A stretch of DNA of 64,000 bases. It comes from Streptomyces venezuelae ATCC 10712. GTDB taxonomy: Bacteria; Actinomycetota; Actinomycetes; Streptomycetales; Streptomycetaceae. Below, piece by piece: positions 57,983 through 64,000 of the stretch. The position numbers were made by a program, and so were the translations under genes. The DNA lies in the NCBI RefSeq assembly GCF_008639165.1, contig NZ_CP029197.1, forward strand, positions 6,638,001 through 6,702,000. Reading direction: 5' to 3'. The stretch's first letter is position 1. Every line of letters starts with the position of its first letter. The notes beneath the pieces are model-generated. The model worked only from the letters and a program-made list of their open reading frames with translations. It did no database searches and had not been told where the DNA came from.

Positions 57983-60778
57983 GTGAGGACACAGTTCGCA
58001 GTACTCGGCGAGATCGAGGCGCGCGTCGACGGCAGGCCCGTCGGGCTCGGGCACCCACGCCAGCGGTCCGTACTGGCCGCGCTGCTCGTCGACGCCGGCC
58101 GCACCGTCTCCGTCGACCGGCTCGGCGACCGCGTCTGGGGCGAGCGGCCGCCCCAGCGGTGGCGCCCCACGCTCTACAGCTACGTCTCCCGGCTGCGCCA
58201 GGCCCTGGAGCCGGCCGACGGCGACGGAGTCCGGATCCGCCGCGAAGCCGGCGGGTACCGGCTGGCCGGCGAGGCGTCGGAGATCGACCTGCACCTGTTC
58301 CGCGAGCTCGTCGCAAAGGCCCGCCGGAGCCCGGACGACGACGGCGCGGCCGACCTGCTCGACCAGGCCCTCCGGTTATGGCGAGGACCGGCCTTCGGCG
58401 CCCTGGACACGCCCTGGTTCACCGCCCTCCGCGAGACCCTCCACCACGAGCGCTTCACCGCCGAACTCGACCGCAACGACATCGCCCTGCGCCACGGTCA
58501 CCACGCGCACGTCCTCCCCGGCCTCACCGCGCACGCCACCGCCCACCCCCTGGACGAACGCGTGGCCGGCCAGCTCATGCTCGCCCTCCACCACTCCGGA
58601 CGCCCGGCCGACGCGCTGCGGCAGTACCGGCGGACCCGCCGCGCCCTCGCCGAAGAACTCGGGATCGATCCGGGCCCGCCGCTCCGGGAACTGCAGCGAC
58701 GCATCCTCGCCGCCGACGCCTCCCTCGCCGCCCCCGTCCGGGCGGCCCCCGCGAACCCCACCCCGGTGCCGCGTCAACTCCCTGCCCCGCCCGCCCTGTT
58801 CACCGGCCGCGACGAGGAGCTGGGACAGCTCACCAAGTCCCTCGCGGACCGGCCGGAAGGCACCCTGGCGCTCTCGGTGATCTGCGGCCCCGGCGGCGTC
58901 GGCAAGAGCTGGCTGGCCGCCCAGTGGGCCGACCGGAACATCCAGCGGTTCCCCGACGGGCAGCTGTACGCCAACCTGTACGGCTTCGACCCCAGCACCC
59001 CGCCGCTGCCCCCGCACGTGGCCCTGCGCGGCTTTCTGGAAGCCCTCGGCGTCGCCCGCGACCGCGTGCCCACCGACCCCGGGGCCCAGTCCGCCCTGTA
59101 CCGGAGCCTGCTCGCGGACCGGCGCGTGCTGGTCGTCCTGGACGACGTCCGCGACGCCGAACAGGTACGCCCGCTGCTGCCCGGCAGCGCCTCCTGCACG
59201 GTGCTCGTCACCAGCCGCAACCGCCTGTCCGCGCTGGTGGCCGCGCACGGCGCCCGGCTGCTGCCGGTGGACGTCCTCAGCCCCGCGGAGGCGTACGCAC
59301 TCCTGGAGGGCCGGCTGGGTGCCGAGCGCACCTCCGCGGAGCCCGCGGCCGTCGCCGCGATCGTGGAGCACTGCGCCGGTCTGCCGCTCGCCCTCGGCAT
59401 CGTGGCCGCCCGCGCCGCCCTGTACCCCGACTTCCGGCTCGCCGTCCTCGCCGAGGAACTCGTCAGGGCCGCCGACCGCCTCACCGCGCTCGACCCCGGA
59501 GACGTGGCGGTGAACGTGCGCGCCGTCCTCGCCGCCTCCCACCGGGCCCTCACCCCCGACGCGGCCCGGCTGTTCTCCCTCCTCGGCCTGGCGCAGGGCC
59601 CGGACCTCGGCCTCGCGGCCGCCGCCGGCCTCGCGGGACTCCCGCCGGCCGGGACCCGCGTGCTGCTGACCGAACTGGAGGGCGCGCACCTCCTGCGGCA
59701 GCACCGCCCGGGGCGGTACCGGATGCACGACCTCGTCCGCCTGTACGCGACCGAGCTCGCCGACGGCCTGCCCGCCGAGCAGGCCGCGTCGGCCCGGGCC
59801 CGGCTCCTCGACCACTACCTCCACACCGCGTTCGCCGCCAACCTCCTGCTGGACGGCCCGTACACGCCGTTCCGGCCCGAACCGGAACCTCCCGCCGCCG
59901 GCAGCCGCCCCGTCACCCCCGACGACACCGCGGCGGCGCTCCGGTGGTTCCACGACGAGCACGAGTGCCTGCTGGCCGCCCAGTCGCAGGCCGCCGCCCT
60001 CGGACGGCACCGGGTCGTCTGGCAGCTGGCGTGGACGCTCATCTCCTACCACCTGGGCGGACACCGGCTGCAGGAGTACGGCACGGTGTGGCGGGCCGCC
60101 CTGGCCGCGGCCGAACACGACGGCGACGGCGCGCGGACGCTCGCCCACTGGCGCCTGGGATTCGCCGACGCCCGGGCCGGCGACCACCCGAGGGCCCTCG
60201 ACCACCTGCACCGCGCCCTCGCCCTGGCGGAGCGGAGCGACGACCTCGCGGCGCGGGCCCACATCTACCGCACCCTCGGGCGCGTCTGGGAGGAGCGGGG
60301 CGACGACGAGCGCGCCCTCGACCACGCGACGCACGCGCTGCGCCTGTACCAGGAGGTCGACCATCCGCTCTGGCAGGCGAACCAGCTCAACGCGGTCGGC
60401 TGGATGCACGCCCGGCTCGGCCGGCACACGGAGGCACGCGCCCACTGCGAGCGGGCCCTCGCGCTGTTCCGCGCGGAGGGCCTGCCGGCCCACGGCGCGT
60501 CGACCCTGGACAGCCTGGGCTACATAGCCCACCGGACCGGCCGGTACCGCGACGCCCTGGACCACTACGGGCAGGCCCTGGAACTGTTCCGGGAGGTCCA
60601 CGACACCGCCAACGAGGCCGACACCCTCGCCCACGCCGGTGACACCCACCGCGCCCTGGGGCAGGACGCGGACGCGCGCGACGCCTGGCTCAGGGCCCTT
60701 GAGCTGTACCGGTCCCAGGACCGCGCCGCCGAGGCCGACGACGTCCGCGGCCGCCTGGAGGCGCTCGGCGACGCGTAG
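57983..60778 (+). CDS. AfsR/SARP-family regulator with NB-ARC and TPR domains
   Basis: A 931-aa regulator starting at GTG 57983 with GGAG upstream. A winged-helix (1-95: LGHPRQRSVLAALLVDAG, PTLYSYVSRLRQALE) is followed by the bacterial transcriptional activator domain (about 96-245, ending ALAEELGIDPGPPLRELQRR), an NB-ARC ATPase with P-loop CGPGGVGKSWLA and LVVLDDV, and C-terminal TPR repeats (about 700-930). This is the architecture of AfsR and of pathway-specific SARPs. Its divergent position makes the Pls-like synthetase and peptidase genes the likely targets. Confidence 0.93.
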   Translation: MRTQFAVLGEIEARVDGRPVGLGHPRQRSVLAALLVDAGRTVSVDRLGDRVWGERPPQRWRPTLYSYVSRLRQALEPADGDGVRIRREAGGYRLAGEASEIDLHLFRELVAKARRSPDDDGAADLLDQALRLWRGPAFGALDTPWFTALRETLHHERFTAELDRNDIALRHGHHAHVLPGLTAHATAHPLDERVAGQLMLALHHSGRPADALRQYRRTRRALAEELGIDPGPPLRELQRRILAADASLAAPVRAAPANPTPVPRQLPAPPALFTGRDEELGQLTKSLADRPEGTLALSVICGPGGVGKSWLAAQWADRNIQRFPDGQLYANLYGFDPSTPPLPPHVALRGFLEALGVARDRVPTDPGAQSALYRSLLADRRVLVVLDDVRDAEQVRPLLPGSASCTVLVTSRNRLSALVAAHGARLLPVDVLSPAEAYALLEGRLGAERTSAEPAAVAAIVEHCAGLPLALGIVAARAALYPDFRLAVLAEELVRAADRLTALDPGDVAVNVRAVLAASHRALTPDAARLFSLLGLAQGPDLGLAAAAGLAGLPPAGTRVLLTELEGAHLLRQHRPGRYRMHDLVRLYATELADGLPAEQAASARARLLDHYLHTAFAANLLLDGPYTPFRPEPEPPAAGSRPVTPDDTAAALRWFHDEHECLLAAQSQAAALGRHRVVWQLAWTLISYHLGGHRLQEYGTVWRAALAAAEHDGDGARTLAHWRLGFADARAGDHPRALDHLHRALALAERSDDLAARAHIYRTLGRVWEERGDDERALDHATHALRLYQEVDHPLWQANQLNAVGWMHARLGRHTEARAHCERALALFRAEGLPAHGASTLDSLGYIAHRTGRYRDALDHYGQALELFREVHDTANEADTLAHAGDTHRALGQDADARDAWLRALELYRSQDRAAEADDVRGRLEALGDA

Positions 60779-60786
60779 CCGCCGCC

Positions 60787-60819
60787 CGGGCGCCCCCGAC
60801 CCCCGTCGCGGCGGGCGCC
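60787..60819. terminator. Possible hairpin between convergent genes
   Basis: GGGCGCCC occurs at 60787-60794 and 60812-60819 as a self-complementary pair with a 17-nt loop containing CGAC/GTCG. It lies between the AfsR-like gene end (60778) and the small secreted protein gene end (60838). Confidence 0.5.
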
Positions 60820-60837
60820 CACGCCTCCGGCGTCCGG

Positions 60838-61176
60838 TCAGAACCAGGCGCTGCACCCGCTGTTGCAGACCCGGACGTGGAACTTCGCGAGGTCGCTGAA
60901 GCCTCCGCTGGTGCTGCCGCCGCGGTCGGTGACGGTCACTACGCTGCCGTCGTAGTAGGCCTGCGCGTACACGCGGGAGGAGGCGCTGCCCACCGAGAAG
61001 TCGCCGTAGTACAGACCACCGCCCTGCGAGTAGTAGTGCTTGCACACATAGGCGGAGCCGCCACCGGGGGCGCTCATGGTCTTGCAGCCGCCGGCCGCTT
61101 CGGCCGACCCCGGCATGATCATGAGACCGGCGGCCGCGGCGGTGGCGGCCAGCAGTGCGGAAAGCGTTCGCTTCAT
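60838..61176 (-). CDS. Small secreted cysteine-containing protein
   Basis: A 112-aa exported protein starting at ATG 61176 with AAGGGA upstream. The signal peptide MKRTLSALLAATAAAAGLMI ends near AEA at 25-27. The mature 85 residues are Gly/Ser/Tyr-rich with four cysteines (31, 45, 104, 108), enough for two disulfides, and end in CNSGCSAWF. The composition fits a beta-sandwich-like antimicrobial or signalling protein, but no family is recognised. It is convergent with the AfsR-like gene. Confidence 0.8.
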   Translation of the reverse strand: MKRTLSALLAATAAAAGLMIMPGSAEAAGGCKTMSAPGGGSAYVCKHYYSQGGGLYYGDFSVGSASSRVYAQAYYDGSVVTVTDRGGSTSGGFSDLAKFHVRVCNSGCSAWF

Positions 61177-61413
61177 GGAGGTTTCCCTTCTCGACGCCGT
61201 TGCACGAGGCGGGCGAGGGCCGTGCGCCTTCGCCGGGAACCACCCTGCCGACCGGGCCCTGCGGAAACCTTGCCCCGACCTTGAACGCCCTGGTGGAGGG
61301 GTGTGACCCGCGCCGCGCGCGTCGCCGCCGCGTGCCCCCCGCCCCGCGTGCGCGACCGGCGCCGCCGGGCCCCGGCTGCGGCGGGCTCCGTGGGAGATGA
61401 GAGGGTCTTGCGG

Positions 61414-62664
61414 GTGAGCGAGACACCGACGAACACCCTGCAATACCGCCTCGACGGGCGGGAAGACGCTCCGGTCCTGGTACTCGGACCCTCGCTGGGG
61501 ACCACGTGGCACATGTGGGACCGGCAGATACCCGAGCTCACCCGGGACTGGCGGGTCGTCCGATTCGACCTTCCCGGGCACGGCGGGGCGCCCGCGCGGC
61601 CCTTCACCTCCGTCGCCGAGCTCGGTGACCGGCTGCTCGCCACCCTCGACGCCATCGGCGTGCAGCGCTTCGGGTACGCGGGCTGCTCCCTCGGCGGGGC
61701 CGTCGGTCTCGACCTGGCCCTGCGCGCGCCCCACCGGGTCGCCTCCCTCGCGCTGGTCGCGACCTCGCCCCGGTTCGGCAGCGCCGACGAGTTCCGCCAG
61801 CGCGGAGTCATCGTCCGGGCCAACGGTCTCGAACCGATGGCCCGCACCGCGCCCGAGCAGTGGTTCACCTCGGTGTTCGCCGGCGCGCAGCCCGCGATCG
61901 TGGACTGGGCCGTACAGATGGTCCGCACCACGGACCCCGCCTGCTACGTCGCCGCCTGCGAGGCCCTCGCCGTCTTCGACGTACGCGAGGCCCTGGACCG
62001 GATCACCGTCCCGGCCCTCGTCCTGGTCGGCTCCGAGGACCAGGTCACCGGGCCCGCCGAGGCCCGCACCCTGGTCGCCGGGATCGCCGACGCGCGGCTC
62101 GCGGTGGTGCCCGGCGCCTCGCACCTGGCGCCCGTCGAGCAGCCCGCCGCCGTCACCGATCTGCTCGTCGACCACTTCGCCGGTACGGCCCCCGACACCA
62201 GCGGCCCGCTGACCGTGCCGCCGATGCCGGCCGCGCCGGTGCCGGTGGCCGAGCCCGCCCCGGCCGCCGAGCCCGCCGAGGCGGGTCGCCCCGACCCGTA
62301 CGAGAAGGGGCTCGGGCTGCGGCGCGAGGTCCTCGGCGACGCCCATGTCGACCAGGCCCTCGCGGACGACCCCGAGGGCGGTTTCCAGGAGCTGGTCACC
62401 CGGTACGCCTGGGGCGAGGTCTGGAGCCGGGAGGGGCTCGACCGGCGCACCCGCAGCGTCGTGACCCTCACGGCGCTCATCGCCGGGGGCCACCGGGAGG
62501 CCCTCGCCGACCACACCCGCGCCGCCCTCCGCAACGGCCTCTCGCCCGACGAGCTGCGCGAGATCGTCCTCCACGCGGGCGTGTACTGCGGCTTTCCCGC
62601 CGCCGAGACCGCCCTCCGGGTGGTGGGCCGGGTCGTCGAGGAGGAGACAAGGCCTCCGGCGTAG
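61414..62664 (+). CDS. pcaL: PcaL: 3-oxoadipate enol-lactonase / 4-carboxymuconolactone decarboxylase fusion
   Basis: A 416-aa bifunctional enzyme of the protocatechuate branch of the beta-ketoadipate pathway. I chose GTG 61414 (VSETPTNTLQYRLDG) with GAGAGGG upstream. The N-terminal alpha/beta hydrolase (1-260) has FDLPGHGGAP, nucleophile Ser92 in GCSLGG (usually GLSMGG) and GASHLAPVEQP with the catalytic His. After a Pro/Ala linker the CMD domain (about 295-415) has LTALIAGGHREALADHTRAA and VLHAGVYCGFPAAETALR. The fused form is typical of Streptomyces. No other pca gene is nearby. Confidence 0.93.
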   Translation: MSETPTNTLQYRLDGREDAPVLVLGPSLGTTWHMWDRQIPELTRDWRVVRFDLPGHGGAPARPFTSVAELGDRLLATLDAIGVQRFGYAGCSLGGAVGLDLALRAPHRVASLALVATSPRFGSADEFRQRGVIVRANGLEPMARTAPEQWFTSVFAGAQPAIVDWAVQMVRTTDPACYVAACEALAVFDVREALDRITVPALVLVGSEDQVTGPAEARTLVAGIADARLAVVPGASHLAPVEQPAAVTDLLVDHFAGTAPDTSGPLTVPPMPAAPVPVAEPAPAAEPAEAGRPDPYEKGLGLRREVLGDAHVDQALADDPEGGFQELVTRYAWGEVWSREGLDRRTRSVVTLTALIAGGHREALADHTRAALRNGLSPDELREIVLHAGVYCGFPAAETALRVVGRVVEEETRPPA

Positions 62665-62673
62665 CCTGGCCGC

Positions 62674-63309
62674 GTGAAGCTGACGAAGAAGTCCCACGCG
62701 TGCGTCCGGCTGGAGAAGGACGGGCGGACGCTCGTCATCGACCCCGGCAATTTCACCGAGGAGGACGCGGCCCTCGGGGCGGACGTCCTGCTCGTCACGC
62801 ACGAGCACCCCGACCACTTCGACGAGGGCCGGCTGCGGGCGGCCCTGGAGGCCGACCCGGCCGCCGAGCTCTGGACGCTGCGGAGCGTCGCCGACCGGCT
62901 CTCGGCGGCCTTCCCCGGCCGGGTGCACACGGTCGGTCACGGTGACTCGTTCACGGCGGCCGGGTTCGACGTGCAGGTGCACGGCGAGCTGCACGCCGTG
63001 ATCCACCCGGACATCCCGCGCATCACGAACGTGGGGTACCTGGTCGACGACGGCGCCGTCTTCCACCCCGGGGACGCGCTCACCGTGCCGGACCACGCGG
63101 TGGACACGCTGCTGCTGCCCGTCATGGCGCCGTGGAGCAAGATCTCCGAGGTCATCGACTACGTCCGCGAACTGGGGCCGCGCCGGGCGTACGACATCCA
63201 CGACGCCCTGCTCACCGACCTCGCCCGGCCCATCTACGACCGGCAGATCGGCGCGCTCGGCGGCACCGACCACCAGCGGCTCGCCCCGGGCGCCTCCGCC
63301 GAGCTCTGA
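62674..63309 (+). CDS. MBL-fold metallo-hydrolase
   Basis: A 211-aa protein of the UlaG/YcjL-like beta-lactamase-fold group. GTG 62674 is 9 bp after the pcaL stop, so it is likely cotranscribed. The metal-binding motif THEHPDHFD gives His43, His45, Asp47 and His48. ELHAVIHPD and DDGAVFHPGDALTV carry further ligands (His, Asp). The substrate is unknown; a cytosolic hydrolase acting on a phosphoester or lactone is plausible. Confidence 0.88.
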   Translation: MKLTKKSHACVRLEKDGRTLVIDPGNFTEEDAALGADVLLVTHEHPDHFDEGRLRAALEADPAAELWTLRSVADRLSAAFPGRVHTVGHGDSFTAAGFDVQVHGELHAVIHPDIPRITNVGYLVDDGAVFHPGDALTVPDHAVDTLLLPVMAPWSKISEVIDYVRELGPRRAYDIHDALLTDLARPIYDRQIGALGGTDHQRLAPGASAEL

Positions 63310-63387
63310 GCCGGGCGGCGGCCCGCCCGGCGCCGCCCGCGCCCGGCACGGCGTCGATTGTCGGACCCCGCACGTAGGCTTGCCCTC

Positions 63388-64000
63388 ATGCGCATCGCCA
63401 CCTGGAACGTCAATTCGATCACCGCCCGGCTGCCCCGGCTCCTCGCCTGGCTGGAGAGCAGCGGCACGGACGTGCTGTGCGTCCAGGAGACCAAGTGCAC
63501 CGCCGAGCAGTTCCCCACCGAGGAGCTGCGCGCCCTCGGGTACGAGTCGGTGGTCAACGCCACGGGCCGGTGGAACGGCGTGGCCCTGGTCTCCCGCGTC
63601 GGCCTCGCCGACGTGGTCACGGGGCTGCCGGGCGGCCCGGAGTACGACGGGATGGACGAGCCCCGCGCGATCTCCGCGACCTGCGGCCCGGTCCGCGTCT
63701 GGTCGGTCTACGTGCCGAACGGCCGGGAGGTCGCCCACGAGCACTACGCGTACAAGCTGCGCTGGCTGGAGGCGCTGAAGGCGGCCGTCGCGGAGGACGC
63801 GGCGGGGGACCGTCCCTTCGCTGTCCTGGGTGACTACAACATCGCGCCGACCGACGACGACGTCTGGGACCGGGCCGCCTTCGAGGGCCTCACCCACGTG
63901 ACGGAGCCCGAGCGGGCCGCGCTCGCCGGCCTGCGCGAGGCCGGTCTGTCCGACGTGGTCCCGCGCCCCCTGAAGTACGACCACCCCTTCACGTACTGGG
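63388..64000 (+). CDS. xth: Exodeoxyribonuclease III (5' part)
   Basis: The first 204 codons of the gene are present; the 3' end is beyond the window. ATG 63388 (MRIATWNVNSITARLPRL) shows the family opening; VQETKC holds the metal-ligand Glu34, YVPNG and LGDYNIAP (Asp/Asn) are the other catalytic strands. It degrades duplex DNA 3'-5' and cleaves abasic sites in base-excision repair. The family usually has about 260 residues. Confidence 0.95.
   Translation, partial: MRIATWNVNSITARLPRLLAWLESSGTDVLCVQETKCTAEQFPTEELRALGYESVVNATGRWNGVALVSRVGLADVVTGLPGGPEYDGMDEPRAISATCGPVRVWSVYVPNGREVAHEHYAYKLRWLEALKAAVAEDAAGDRPFAVLGDYNIAPTDDDVWDRAAFEGLTHVTEPERAALAGLREAGLSDVVPRPLKYDHPFTYW

Overview
The window is chromosomal DNA of a Streptomyces species or a very close actinomycete. 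The base composition is very GC-rich with strong third-position G/C bias, GTG starts are common, and the gene content is typical of the genus: a SARP/AfsR-type regulator, paired-gene two-component systems, many P450s and lipoproteins, and an IclR-controlled allantoin locus. No rRNA, tRNA, IS element or CRISPR array was recognised.

Region 1 (1-18.5 kb) is dominated by purine catabolism. It holds the end of an 8-oxoguanine deaminase, an NCS2 xanthine/uracil permease, a frameshifted Asp/Glu racemase-like gene, malate synthase, a MocA-like nucleotidyltransferase, an AllR-like IclR regulator, allantoinase and allantoicase. Together these take purines via allantoin and glyoxylate to malate. The malate synthase promoter and the regulator/allantoinase intergenic region share two kinds of palindromic site, so they are probably one regulon. 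Interspersed are a fibronectin-III lipoprotein, a secreted SGNH hydrolase, a two-component system and an MacB/LolD-like ABC exporter.

Region 2 (18.7-32 kb) is ordinary accessory metabolism: an SDR, a DHFR-like protein, an EamA transporter, small membrane proteins, a second two-component system followed by a P450, and a GntR-controlled sugar ABC importer with a ROK kinase and a Gfo/Idh oxidoreductase.

Region 3 (32.0-45.2 kb) is the most unusual part and looks like a compound biological-conflict (defence or self-surveillance) locus. Six genes on the minus strand overlap or nearly touch: a 4-TM DUF4231/SLATT-like protein, a NACHT NTPase with a leucine-rich tail, a MoxR-type AAA+ ATPase, a degenerate vWA-like protein, a beta-propeller protein ending in a trehalose-synthase-like (GH13) domain that has lost its catalytic acids, and a TIR protein. 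Divergent from them is a 1243-aa membrane TIR protein with a WD40-type propeller.

Region 4 (45.2-51.5 kb) has a MarR/MFS pair with three matching operator boxes, an MMPL exporter and a ferredoxin/P450 pair. Region 5 (51.5-64 kb) has a ribbon-helix-helix protein with repeated palindromes upstream, a Pls/PosA-type single-module NRPS followed by an M1 metallopeptidase (a probable poly-amino-acid synthetase and its hydrolase), a divergent AfsR-like regulator, a small cysteine-containing secreted protein, a PcaL fusion enzyme, an MBL-fold hydrolase and the start of exonuclease III.

A pattern not explained by gene function is that three unrelated genes (ends at 14625, 18757 and 20324) finish inside short tandem arrays whose repeat unit includes the gene's own stop-codon region.
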